Program-made: the position numbers and the translations under genes | Notes under the pieces: generated by a model | Database searches by the model: none | What the model was told of the DNA's origin: nothing | The model's input: only the letters and a program-made list of their open reading frames with translations | In this document: in pieces, positions 1-8,368 of the stretch | Position numbering within the stretch: position 1 is the first letter of the stretch | Layout of the letters: each line of letters opens with the position of its first letter | NCBI GenBank assembly: GCA_024398965.1 | Contig: JAKSIF010000005.1 | Coordinates: 62,001 to 126,000 of the forward strand | Length of the DNA: 64,000 bases | Direction of reading: 5' to 3' | Source of the DNA: Fibrobacter sp. | GTDB taxonomy: Bacteria; Fibrobacterota; Fibrobacteria; Fibrobacterales; Fibrobacteraceae

Positions 1-455
1 ACACGGATCAGACCGCCGCGGGCACGGGCTTCGTCGCGGTACTTGGTCTTGAACTGGTACAGCATGAAGGGCAGCTGCTTGTAGCTGTTCAGCACGTAGC
101 GGGCCATATCGGTCATGGCTTCTTCGTGGGTCATGGCCAGCACCATGTTGTGGTTGTTACGGTCCTTAAAACGGAGAAGTTCTTCGCCGATGGCCTGGTA
201 ACGGCCAGATTCGCTCCACAGGTCTGCGGTCTGGACCACGGGCAGGTCCACTTCGATACCGCCGATCTTGTTCATTTCTTCACGAACGATGTTGGTAATC
301 TTCTGGATCACGCGGTAGCCGATAGGCATCATGGAGTAGATACCGGTAGAAACAGGCTTGATATAGCCGCCACGCATCAGGAAGATGTGGCTGGGCATAG
401 TTGCGTCGCTGGGCGTTTCGCGGAGCGTGACATAGAAGTACTTAGAGAGTTTCAT
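1..455 (-). CDS. proS: Prolyl-tRNA synthetase, N-terminal part (cut by window edge)
   Basis: This gene charges tRNA-Pro with proline in the cytoplasm. Only the first 151 codons lie in the window; the gene continues past the left edge. The translation starts MKLSKYFYVTLRETPSDA, the usual opening of the long bacterial ProS type. It carries the class II loop THEEA near residue 109 and the motif 2 stretch YRDEARARGGLIR at the cut end, where most ProS read RDEIRPRFGVMR. The start is the ATG complementary to 453-455, preceded on the minus strand by a purine-rich AGGAAAG. It is divergent from the next gene, with about 105 bp between them. The family assignment is secure; nothing can be said of the editing or anticodon-binding domains. 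Confidence 0.93.
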   Translation of the reverse strand, partial: MKLSKYFYVTLRETPSDATMPSHIFLMRGGYIKPVSTGIYSMMPIGYRVIQKITNIVREEMNKIGGIEVDLPVVQTADLWSESGRYQAIGEELLRFKDRNNHNMVLAMTHEEAMTDMARYVLNSYKQLPFMLYQFKTKYRDEARARGGLIR

Positions 456-561
456 TTTTCTTTCCTTTTGACGAGCCCGGTAAACAGGGCCCACCTATTA
501 AATTCGAGGGATAATTTAGAAAAAAGTAGGGCGACACATCAAATTTTGTATCTTATGGGAT

Positions 562-1896
562 ATGGAATTCGTTGATAAACTTCGTGAAAAGCCCCTTGTA
601 AAAAAAATTGAAAAGTTCTTCCCCGCCATAGCCTTTCTTGGCGGTTTCGGGTGGGACTCAATTACCCTGGGCATGTCCATCGACGATAGCGACCTGGTAT
701 TTCTCCTGGCGTACTACACCGGCGCCCTGATTCTTGTTGTACTTCTGTCTGCAAGGCTTGAACATCCCGAAGGCTGGACAGCGGAACGCATCATGGCCGC
801 AGCCGCCGCAAGGCCTCAAAAGCAGGCACCGAAACAAGAAGCTAAACAACCACCAAGGCAACCCACCACAAAGATCGGCAACGCAGCCTCCACCGCGGCA
901 TCAACAGTCGCAAATGCAGCCACCTCCGCAGCCTCATCCGTCGCAAGCGCCGCAGACAAGCTGGCAGAAAAAGTTGGACTCGAAAAAACAGCCATTCCCG
1001 AGAACGCCATCGTTGTAGAGCACCACTTTTTAGATCGCGAATGGTCCCCCGTCTGGAAGGATCGTTTTACCTGGGCATTGCAGTTCTTCTTCGGCGGTAT
1101 TTCCAGCGCACTTGTAGTCTGCTACTTCAAAAGTAGCGGTTCCCTAGCATCGCTCATTCTTGTTATTTTGTTAGCAATGCTTCTGGTGGGTAACGAATTC
1201 CTCAAGAAGCATTACGAAAGCTTCGGCCTGAACCTCACCATGTTCTGCCTCCTTGGAACCATGGTACTTAACTTCACCATTCCCCACCTGGTTCACAGCA
1301 TCGGATTTGGATGGTTCTTCCTGAGTACCATGCTGTCCTTCGGGGTTTGCGCCCTGATATGGAAAATCTCCCGACGAACCAAGAAGGTTCTGATTGCGCC
1401 GGCCGTCATCAGCGTGTTATTGATTGTTGCCTACCTGATGAACTGGGTCCCGCCGGTGCCTCTTGTTCTTAAGCAGCAGATGGCTTGCCAGAACTTCGAC
1501 AAGGAAACATACACCTGCGATATCGACGCACCCAGCTTTCTACAAAAGGTGGGGCTAAAGTCTCCCACGGTCCACCGGATGGACGGAAACGAAGTCTACT
1601 TCCTCTCCTCCGTCTACGCCCCGGCAAAGCTGAAAGCGGAGCTGGAATACCGCTGGTACTACCAGGAACCCTCCACCGGAAAGTACAAACTGACAGACAA
1701 GATATCCTCTAGCCGCATGACCATTAATGGCGGCCGCGAGTCTGGTTTCCGAAGCTTCTCCAAGAAGAAGAACGTTCCACCCGGAATCTACCGCGTGGAA
1801 ACCGCATACAAAAATGGAGCCGTTATCGGCTCCAGTGCATTCGAAGTATTTGAAGGCGCCCCTGAAAACGGATTCGTCAGGGACACCCTCCGCTAA
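562..1896 (+). CDS. Multi-spanning membrane protein with C-terminal DUF2914-type domain
   Basis: A 444-aa membrane protein of unknown role. Residues 20-65 form one or two hydrophobic segments. Residues 75-155 are a low-complexity linker rich in Pro/Gln/Lys and then Ala/Ser/Thr. Residues 170-310 contain about six further membrane segments. The last 100 residues resemble the DUF2914 domain: an RWYYQE start, then GGRESGFRSF, a VPPGIYRVE stretch and a final GSSAFEVF strand. That domain is recurrent at the C-terminus of bacterial membrane proteins, without a known reaction. The gene converges on the esterase gene with only 2 bp between stop codons and no clear terminator. The start ATG at 562 gives the first hydrophobic segment a short basic leader. 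Confidence 0.8.
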   Translation: MEFVDKLREKPLVKKIEKFFPAIAFLGGFGWDSITLGMSIDDSDLVFLLAYYTGALILVVLLSARLEHPEGWTAERIMAAAAARPQKQAPKQEAKQPPRQPTTKIGNAASTAASTVANAATSAASSVASAADKLAEKVGLEKTAIPENAIVVEHHFLDREWSPVWKDRFTWALQFFFGGISSALVVCYFKSSGSLASLILVILLAMLLVGNEFLKKHYESFGLNLTMFCLLGTMVLNFTIPHLVHSIGFGWFFLSTMLSFGVCALIWKISRRTKKVLIAPAVISVLLIVAYLMNWVPPVPLVLKQQMACQNFDKETYTCDIDAPSFLQKVGLKSPTVHRMDGNEVYFLSSVYAPAKLKAELEYRWYYQEPSTGKYKLTDKISSSRMTINGGRESGFRSFSKKKNVPPGIYRVETAYKNGAVIGSSAFEVFEGAPENGFVRDTLR

Positions 1897-1898
1897 TC

Positions 1899-3296
1899 TT
1901 ATTTTCTAATGCCGAACTTGATGGCGCGTTCGCCCTGAACCTTCAGGACGTATACGCCGTTGTTCAAGACATTCAGTTCCACAGTATTGCCAGCAGAAGC
2001 AACGCCGTTCATAACGGCACGGCCACGCAGGTCAACCACCACGTACTTCAGGTTAGAACCGCGGCTCACGCTAAAGCTCAGGTTGTTTTCGCCCATGTGT
2101 ACGGCAGCAGCACGAGTCAACATCACAGCCGGATTCTTCACGACGCCGGCAGGGCCCTGGGTCAGGTTATAAAGAAAATCAAATACACGCTTTTGGACTT
2201 CCTTTGCGTACTTGGGATCGTCATCGTAGAATTCATGCTTGACGCCTTCCACAAAGTAGGTTTCGTGTTCAATCTTCTTTGCAGTCAAGAGAGAATCAAT
2301 GACGTAGCTACCATAAAGAGTGGGAGCGTGCAAATCAAGACCGATTGCTGCAATGGATGCTGCAGTACTGGGCATCAGGTTTGTCAATACACCAGCCACG
2401 TTGCTCAGGGGGCGACCCGTCTTGAAGTAAACCGTACCGTCGTCAGTGCCATGAATCAAAAGCACCGGAGTCTCGTTGTCGCCAATCATATCCAAGTTGT
2501 GAACAGCACCCCACAGGGATGCGGCGCCATTGGCGCGGGAATCAGTACCGGGTTCGCCGTATTCATCAAGAGCGCCTAGCAAAGGTTCCTTCTCAATGTA
2601 GGACGGGAAATCCTTCTCGGAGGAAGCATAGATGTTTTCAAGGCTGAGGATTGCACCAGCGCTGTTACCAATCAGGTAGATACGACCGGGATTGATTCCC
2701 AGGGATTCTACATTCTTGCGAGCAAAGCGAACGGCGGCGCGGATATCCTGAACGCCACGATACACAGAGCGGGCAAAGTTAGCGCTATCAATAGAAAGCT
2801 GACAGGTCTTATCCAGGATGGGGCATTCCTTGCCTTCCAAGGTCACGCCAAGGCGATATTCCAGAGACATGACCACGTAACCGCGAGCAGCCAGGGAATC
2901 GCAATAGCCAACAGTCTTCTGGGACTTGTCGTCCTTATGGCCGGCAACAAATGCTCCACCATGGGAAACGATAACCATGGGGCGATCAGTCACCGTATCC
3001 TTCTTGGGCATGTACACATCCACAAGGATAGACTTGTTCTTGGTTTTGCTTTCGCTGCTGTAGAAATAAGCGACCGTGCCATCACCCTTCACATCGGAAA
3101 CCTTTTCCAGGGCTTCGGTAATAAAATGGGTTTCACTGAGATGCGGAACGTCTTGAGCAATGGGCCAATCCTTGGTCACTTCCACTTCGAACATTCTGTC
3201 TTTGTAACGTTCTGCAGCACCGGCAACAGAGGCAAGCAAGGCAAGCACCGACAAAGCGACTGCTACGCAACGCATAGTAGCGAATTTTTGTTTCAT
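1899..3296 (-). CDS. Secreted alpha/beta-hydrolase (esterase/lipase) with C-terminal sorting-type domain
   Basis: A 465-aa exported carboxylesterase-like enzyme. The chosen start is the ATG at 3294-3296, because it has a good ribosome site (GAAGGAGA) and opens a signal peptide (MKQKFATMRCVAVALSVLAL, ending near AGA). Longer in-frame starts would place 67 unlikely residues before it. Hydrolase signatures are an HGGAFVAGH oxyanion loop, the nucleophile elbow GNSAGA, an acid region HGTDDGT and a histidine in VKHEFYD. The final 60 residues (VVVDLRGRAV, then NNGVYVLKV) look like the beta-sandwich tail used for type IX secretion or surface attachment in Bacteroidota and Fibrobacterota. The substrate is unknown; plant-wall ester or acyl-sugar cleavage is only a lifestyle inference. 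Divergent from aguB. Confidence 0.82.
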   Translation of the reverse strand: MKQKFATMRCVAVALSVLALLASVAGAAERYKDRMFEVEVTKDWPIAQDVPHLSETHFITEALEKVSDVKGDGTVAYFYSSESKTKNKSILVDVYMPKKDTVTDRPMVIVSHGGAFVAGHKDDKSQKTVGYCDSLAARGYVVMSLEYRLGVTLEGKECPILDKTCQLSIDSANFARSVYRGVQDIRAAVRFARKNVESLGINPGRIYLIGNSAGAILSLENIYASSEKDFPSYIEKEPLLGALDEYGEPGTDSRANGAASLWGAVHNLDMIGDNETPVLLIHGTDDGTVYFKTGRPLSNVAGVLTNLMPSTAASIAAIGLDLHAPTLYGSYVIDSLLTAKKIEHETYFVEGVKHEFYDDDPKYAKEVQKRVFDFLYNLTQGPAGVVKNPAVMLTRAAAVHMGENNLSFSVSRGSNLKYVVVDLRGRAVMNGVASAGNTVELNVLNNGVYVLKVQGERAIKFGIRK

Positions 3297-3357
3297 ATTT
3301 TCTCCTTCTAGAAAATTCCGGACGGATAATATAGACAAATTTTCTAAATTTATTTGC

Positions 3358-4221
3358 ATGAAGAAAATCAAGACCGCAACTTTGCAAGGCAAGTGGACTG
3401 GCGACACCAAGTCCAACAATGAATGGTACAAGGCCGAAGCCCTCAAGCTGAAAGGCCAGGGAATCGACATCCTCGTTCTCCCGGAAATGTTCCACACACC
3501 TTATTTCCCCTTTGAAGAAAACGCAGACTTCTTCGATATGGCAATCGAAAAAGACGACGTAATCGTGAAGGAATGGCAGGACATTGCCCGCGAATTAGGC
3601 GCAGTAGTGGTTTTCCCCTTCTTCGAGAAGCGCGCCCGCGGAATCTATCACAACTCCGCCTTCGTGTTTGAACGTGACGGAAGCATCGCAGGTCTCTACC
3701 GCAAGAGCCACATTCCCGACGACCCCGCCTTCTACGAGAAGTACTATTTTATTCCCGGCGACACCGGCTTTGAGCCCATCAAGACTTCTGCCGGTAAGAT
3801 TGGCGTTCTGATTTGCTGGGACCAGTGGTTCCCCGAAGCAGCCCGCATCATGAGCCTGAAGGGCGCAGACCTGCTGATCTACCCCACCGCTATCGGCTGG
3901 ATGAAATCCGAACCCGCAGAACTTTACCCCCGCCAGCAGGACAGCTGGACTACCGTCATGCGTGGCCACGCCATCGCAAACCGCACCTTCGTGCTTTCAG
4001 CAAACCGCATCGGTACCGAAGGGGAACTGACCTTCTGGGGAACAAGCTTTGTGGCAGCCCCCGATGGCTACCTCATCAAGAAATGCGACACGGACTTCCT
4101 GGGCGCATCCATTGTGGAAATCGATCTGGGCGAAACCGAATTCAATCGCCGCTGGTGGCCCCATTTCCGTGACCGCCGCGTGGATTTGTACGGTGATATC
4201 TTGAAAATCTGGTGCGACTAG
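3358..4221 (+). CDS. aguB: N-carbamoylputrescine amidohydrolase (nitrilase superfamily)
   Basis: A 287-aa carbon-nitrogen hydrolase expected to convert N-carbamoylputrescine to putrescine, CO2 and ammonia. The Glu-Lys-Cys triad is visible as E43 (LPEMFHTPYF), K117 (YRKSHIPDDP) and C154 (LICWDQWFPEAAR). Length and the closing RRWWPHFRDRR region fit AguB rather than a general amidase. The agmatine deiminase gene lies directly downstream, which supports the two-step agmatine-to-putrescine route. The pair is separated by 131 bp holding a repeat element. The start ATG sits only 61 bp from the divergent esterase start. Confidence 0.92.
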   Translation: MKKIKTATLQGKWTGDTKSNNEWYKAEALKLKGQGIDILVLPEMFHTPYFPFEENADFFDMAIEKDDVIVKEWQDIARELGAVVVFPFFEKRARGIYHNSAFVFERDGSIAGLYRKSHIPDDPAFYEKYYFIPGDTGFEPIKTSAGKIGVLICWDQWFPEAARIMSLKGADLLIYPTAIGWMKSEPAELYPRQQDSWTTVMRGHAIANRTFVLSANRIGTEGELTFWGTSFVAAPDGYLIKKCDTDFLGASIVEIDLGETEFNRRWWPHFRDRRVDLYGDILKIWCD

Positions 4222-4228
4222 GAAATTA

Positions 4229-4343
4229 ACAATGAAAAATGAAGGATGAAAAATGATATTAATGGCGCTTCGCGCTTCATTATAGAGGACTCCTCGCTTC
4301 GATTATTTCATTCTTAATTTTTCACATTTCATCTTTCATTTAA
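4229..4343. repeat. Inverted-repeat element between aguB and aguA
   Basis: The left arm (about 4230-4255) is built from AATGAAAAATGAAGGATGAA. The right arm (about 4308-4342) is the approximate reverse complement. A short GC-richer middle contains GCGCTTCGCGC. It is non-coding and looks like a small mobile or REP-like element sitting inside the agu operon. Transcripts crossing it could fold into a long stem. Confidence 0.6.
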
Positions 4344-4352
4344 AGAGTATTT

Positions 4353-5387
4353 ATGGCAACCGCAAAGAACAACACATTGCGTTATCCTGCAGAATGGGAA
4401 GAACAGGCGGCAACTTGGCTCGCCTTCCCCCACAACAAGAAGAACTGGTACGGCGAACGCGGTGAAAAGATTCGCAAGTTCTACATCAACCTGATCCAGA
4501 CCATCAGCGAATTCCAGCCGGTGAACGTGCTGATCCCTTCCAAGAATTTCTTGACCTTTGACGAAAAGTTGGCCTTGGCCGACCGCCCCTTCCCGGTAAG
4601 CGTCATCTTCCTCAAGACCAACGACATCTGGATCCGTGACTATGGTCCGTTCTTCATGAAGAAGGGCGACAAGACCGTTATTTCCCAGACCCAGTTCAAC
4701 GCCTGGGGCGCCAAGTTCCCTCCCTGGAATCACGACGACAAGATTCCCGAAACCATCGCGGAAGCCTTTGGCTACAAGATGGACAAGAGTGTTCCCTACA
4801 TCTTTGAAGGCGGCGCCATCGAAGTCAACGGCGACGGTCTGGGCATCACCACTCTGGACTGTCTCATCGGCAAGAACCGCAATGCAGAAAAGGACCTGAC
4901 CAAAGTCATCAAGGCACTTTGCAACGCATTCGGCCTCAAGTCCCTATTGATCCTCCCCCACGGTCTCCACGGCGACCACACCGACGGACACATCGACAAC
5001 GTGGCCCGCTTTGTCACCAAGGATCGCGTGGTCATGTGCTGGGAAGAAAGCAAGAAGAGTCCCAACACACCCATACTCGCCGAGGCAAAGCACCTGATTG
5101 AAGAATTCATGAAGGCTCACTACGGCAAGAAGGCCAAGGTGGACACCCTCCCCATGCCGCCCCAGCGCGTTCTTGAAGACGGCCAGATTCTTCCGGCCAG
5201 CTACATGAACTACATCCACGTGAACGGCGCCCTCATCTTCCCCAAGTACAAGAGCCCGAAGGACGCTGTCGCACAGAAGTATTTCGAAAGCGTATTCCCC
5301 AAGTTGAAGGTTATCGGCATCGACTGCCGCACCGTCATTGAGGAAGGCGGTAGCCTGCACTGCATGAGCAAGCACGAAAGTAAGTAA
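4353..5387 (+). CDS. aguA: Agmatine deiminase
   Basis: A 344-aa guanidino-group-modifying enzyme that hydrolyses agmatine to N-carbamoylputrescine and ammonia, feeding AguB. Family landmarks are WIRDYGPFF near residue 95, the FEGGAIEVNGDG block near residue 150, the HGDHTDGHIDN block with catalytic His/Asp near residue 210, and the terminal nucleophile Cys in EEGGSLHCMSKHE (C337). It starts at ATG 4353, just after the repeat element, and ends in front of a strong terminator. The two genes together imply putrescine synthesis from arginine via agmatine. No arginine decarboxylase is in the window. Confidence 0.95.
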   Translation: MATAKNNTLRYPAEWEEQAATWLAFPHNKKNWYGERGEKIRKFYINLIQTISEFQPVNVLIPSKNFLTFDEKLALADRPFPVSVIFLKTNDIWIRDYGPFFMKKGDKTVISQTQFNAWGAKFPPWNHDDKIPETIAEAFGYKMDKSVPYIFEGGAIEVNGDGLGITTLDCLIGKNRNAEKDLTKVIKALCNAFGLKSLLILPHGLHGDHTDGHIDNVARFVTKDRVVMCWEESKKSPNTPILAEAKHLIEEFMKAHYGKKAKVDTLPMPPQRVLEDGQILPASYMNYIHVNGALIFPKYKSPKDAVAQKYFESVFPKLKVIGIDCRTVIEEGGSLHCMSKHESK

Positions 5388-5431
5388 ACGAAAAACCGCT
5401 TTTCTAACCAGCGTTCGTTCTGTTTTAAGTA

Positions 5432-5463
5432 AAAAAACGTCCCGAAATTTCGGGGCGTTTTTT
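5432..5463. terminator. Bidirectional rho-independent terminator after aguA
   Basis: The stem ACGTCCCG / CGGGGCGT around AAATTT is flanked by an A-run on the left and a T-run on the right. It can end aguA transcripts and, on the other strand, those of the Mur ligase gene. Confidence 0.85.
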
Positions 5464-5555
5464 GATATTCGCTTTATTCTGTTTACAGATGAGCCTCACT
5501 CTCGCCTGCGACGGATTGTCGATACGAGTCGCCTACGGCTCACGGCATGAGCGCC

Positions 5556-6983
5556 CTACTTGCTTTCCAGCATTTTCTGCACGCTCTGGGCGAACTTTTC
5601 CAGAGACGGGTCGCGGGCGCCCATGAGCAAGATGGTATCGCCGGGCTTGGCGTCGGCCACCATGGCGGCGGCGCATTCATTGCGGTTCGCGATGTAGATG
5701 GCGTCGGAGTGCTTGTTAATCAAATCGTTAACTAAGTCGCCAGCGGAAATATCGCGGGTCACGGTACCGCCAGCGTAGTAGATTTCGCTGAAGTACATAC
5801 GGTCGTTGGAACCAGCGCCAATTTCTGCACCAGGGTTGCGCAGAGCCTTGTTGATAAATTCCACCAGGTCGTTGCGCAGGAAACGTGTGGGGCCAAAGCC
5901 GTGGGGCTGGAACCAGGCAAGTACGCGGCCAGAGGTAAAGCCCTGGGCGCTCTTGATGCTGGCAGAAATCTTTGCAGGATTATGGGCGAAGTCATCCACC
6001 AGAGTCACGCCGTTGAAGGTGCCAAGAATCTGATGGCGGCGGAACACGCCCGGGAAGGAGCTGAGGGCGTCCGCGCAAGTCCTAAGACTTACGCCGGCCT
6101 GCAACGCGGCAGCGGTTGCAGCCAGGGCATTTTCCATATTGTGGCGGCCCGGCATAGGCACGGTAAACTTCACCAGTTCATTGTTGTGACGGCAGCGGAA
6201 AACAATTGCCGGGCCATCCGTGCGGAAGTCAATGCCCTGGACGCCCACATAGCTTTCGGTGCCGAAGTCGTTGTGACGATCCTGGCTGAAAGGCTTTGCC
6301 AGCGGGTGAGCGTCATTCACAATCAAAGTCTTGCCGTTATTCAAAATGTTGTCGCGGAACTTGCCGAAGATTTCCTGCAGTTCGCTCATTTCCTTGTGAT
6401 CTTTGTCCACATTCAGGATGAGGCCAACTTCGGGTTCGTAACGGACCAACGTTCCATCGCTTTCGTCAGCTTCAACCACAAGCCATTCGCCCTTGCCGCT
6501 GACAGCATTACCGATCTTGCCTTCCTTCTGGAGGTTCACAAGGCCTGCGCCGGTCATTACAGAGGGCTGCAATCCGGCGTACTGCAAAATGTGGTAAATC
6601 ATGGCAGTCACAGTAGACTTGCCGCTGGTGCCGCTAACCGCAATGGTCTTTGCTTCCTTGGAAATCTTGGCCAGCATTTCGCTGCGGTGCATCACCTTCA
6701 CACCAAGTTCCTTGGCACGCTTCAGATCCGGATTGGTATCTTCGATGGCGGTACTGACCACAACGGCGGAAAGATCCGCAGTTACACCAGAGCCGTCTTG
6801 GGCGAAGCACTTGATACCGCACTCTTCCAGCTGTTCCATAACCCGGGGCTTCTCGCAGTTGCCTGCAAGATATTCACCAAACTGACGATCAGAACCGCGA
6901 ACTTCAACACCGCGGCCCACCAAGTACTGACCGATGGCACTCATGCCAACACCAGCAACACCGATAAAGAAATAAGAAGACAT
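5556..6983 (-). CDS. Mur ligase family protein, MurC/Mpl type
   Basis: A 475-aa ATP-dependent ligase acting on UDP-N-acetylmuramate in peptidoglycan synthesis or recycling. The N-terminal Rossmann motif FIGVAGVGMSAIGQ (residues 6-19) is typical of MurC and Mpl. The P-loop SGTSGKST is at 117-124, EADESDG at 171-177 and a DDFAHNP motif lies in the C-terminal half. MurC joins L-Ala to UDP-MurNAc, while Mpl joins a recycled tripeptide; the sequence alone does not separate them. The ATG at 6981-6983 is chosen over the upstream alternative start at 7016 because it begins directly at the Rossmann strand. It lies downstream of the RluA gene across an AT-rich inverted repeat. Confidence 0.85.
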   Translation of the reverse strand: MSSYFFIGVAGVGMSAIGQYLVGRGVEVRGSDRQFGEYLAGNCEKPRVMEQLEECGIKCFAQDGSGVTADLSAVVVSTAIEDTNPDLKRAKELGVKVMHRSEMLAKISKEAKTIAVSGTSGKSTVTAMIYHILQYAGLQPSVMTGAGLVNLQKEGKIGNAVSGKGEWLVVEADESDGTLVRYEPEVGLILNVDKDHKEMSELQEIFGKFRDNILNNGKTLIVNDAHPLAKPFSQDRHNDFGTESYVGVQGIDFRTDGPAIVFRCRHNNELVKFTVPMPGRHNMENALAATAAALQAGVSLRTCADALSSFPGVFRRHQILGTFNGVTLVDDFAHNPAKISASIKSAQGFTSGRVLAWFQPHGFGPTRFLRNDLVEFINKALRNPGAEIGAGSNDRMYFSEIYYAGGTVTRDISAGDLVNDLINKHSDAIYIANRNECAAAMVADAKPGDTILLMGARDPSLEKFAQSVQKMLESK

Positions 6984-7055
6984 AATAATTGATGATTGAC
7001 AGTTAACAATGAACAATTAATAACGTCGTTGCTTTATTCATTGTTAATTGTTCAT
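6984..7055. repeat. AT-rich inverted repeat between rluA-type and mur-type genes
   Basis: The arms GTTAACAATGAACAATTAAT and its approximate reverse complement face each other around CGTCGTTGC. The composition resembles the element at 4229-4343, suggesting one dispersed family of ATGAA-rich inverted repeats. Confidence 0.55.
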
Positions 7056-8348
7056 TTATAAAAGGTTCGGGTCAATTGTGGGTTCGTAACCGGGTTCAAC
7101 GAAGTCTTCAGCAGCAATGCCCTTGCGGCGGGCGGCCTTCATCTGCTTGATGAGCTTACGTTCTGCAGCCTTGGCCTTGCGGGCGGCAGCACGTTCCTTA
7201 CGTTCTGCCAGGCGCTGAGCACGAGTCTTACGTTCCTTGTAGGGAGCAGCCTCTTCCGGAGTGATGGCCAGGATTTCATCGCTTGCGTATTCATCGAAGT
7301 AATCATCGCCATCATCTTCAAAACGCATTTCCGGGTCCAGTTCACGGAACGCAGTATCGTCTTCAACATCAAACTTGGGAGCGTCTTCGGGACATTCCTT
7401 CTTCAACAGCTTCAGGACCTTGTCGAAAGGCTTTTCCAGAGGAACCTTGAACTTCATCTTCTTTCCCGTGGTCGGATGAATCAGTTCAATCTTCACAGCC
7501 TGCAACAGCTGGGCGGGCGCGATTTCCAAAACCTTCTCGGCGTATTCACGCATCAAGGGAGACACGCGATTAATGCAACCTTCACGTCCATCGTACAGCG
7601 GGTCACCAACAACAGGATGACCCATGTAGCGGCTATGCACGCGAATCTGATGGGTACGGCCAGACTCCAACTGTAGTTCCAGCAAAGTAGCGAAGTTGAA
7701 GAACTTCTTGGCAGTATAGTGCGTACGGCTTTCCTTACCGCCGCTGACCACAGCCATCTTCAAGCGATTCTTGGGATTGCGACCGATGGGAGCATCGATA
7801 GTACCTTCCAAGTCACGAACATGGCCCCACACCAATGCATTATAAGTACGATGCAAAGTGCGGGTTTCCAGCTGGTGAGCCAAGTGACGGTGTGCGTTAT
7901 CGTTCTTTGCCACCACCATAAGACCCGGAGTATCCTTGTCCAAGCGATGAACAATACCTGGGCGCAGCGCACCATTCACCGTAGAAAGATTTTCCTTGAA
8001 GTGGTACAGCAAGCCGTTGGCCAAGGTTCCATCCTTCACGCCATTACCCGGATGAACCACCAGGTTGCGGGGCTTATTGATCACCACAATGTCGTCATCT
8101 TCGTAAACGATATCCAGAGGAATTTCCTGAGGTTCCAGGGTGCTTGCTTCCTTTTCGGGAATTTCGCCACAGACCACCACCATGCCCGTTTCTACACGGA
8201 AGTTCTTGGGAGTGGCCACCCCACCCACCTTCACCTCGCCGGCAGCGATCATCTTCTGCACGTCGGTGCGGGACACATTTTCAAGAACGCTCGTCAAAAA
8301 CTTGTCGATACGTTCACCATTCTTCTTTTCGTCTACAAGATAATTCAT
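7056..8348 (-). CDS. RluA-family pseudouridine synthase with long charged C-terminal tail
   Basis: A 430-aa RNA-modifying enzyme that isomerises uridine to pseudouridine, most likely in 23S rRNA. Residues 1-65 form an S4 RNA-binding domain (GERIDKFLTSVL). The RluA catalytic core follows, with INKPRNLVVHPGNG and HRLDKDTPGLMVV, in which D137 is the expected nucleophile. Beyond about residue 300 there is an unusual tail, first acidic (DDGDDYFDEY) and then strongly basic (KERAAARKAKAAERKLIKQM). Ordinary RluD is about 320 aa, so the tail adds roughly 110 residues. The ATG at 8346-8348 matches the S4 domain start better than a TTG at 8372. It follows the nuclease-like gene closely. Confidence 0.88.
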   Translation of the reverse strand: MNYLVDEKKNGERIDKFLTSVLENVSRTDVQKMIAAGEVKVGGVATPKNFRVETGMVVVCGEIPEKEASTLEPQEIPLDIVYEDDDIVVINKPRNLVVHPGNGVKDGTLANGLLYHFKENLSTVNGALRPGIVHRLDKDTPGLMVVAKNDNAHRHLAHQLETRTLHRTYNALVWGHVRDLEGTIDAPIGRNPKNRLKMAVVSGGKESRTHYTAKKFFNFATLLELQLESGRTHQIRVHSRYMGHPVVGDPLYDGREGCINRVSPLMREYAEKVLEIAPAQLLQAVKIELIHPTTGKKMKFKVPLEKPFDKVLKLLKKECPEDAPKFDVEDDTAFRELDPEMRFEDDGDDYFDEYASDEILAITPEEAAPYKERKTRAQRLAERKERAAARKAKAAERKLIKQMKAARRKGIAAEDFVEPGYEPTIDPNLL

Positions 8349-8368
8349 ACATGTAAAAAATAGAAAAA

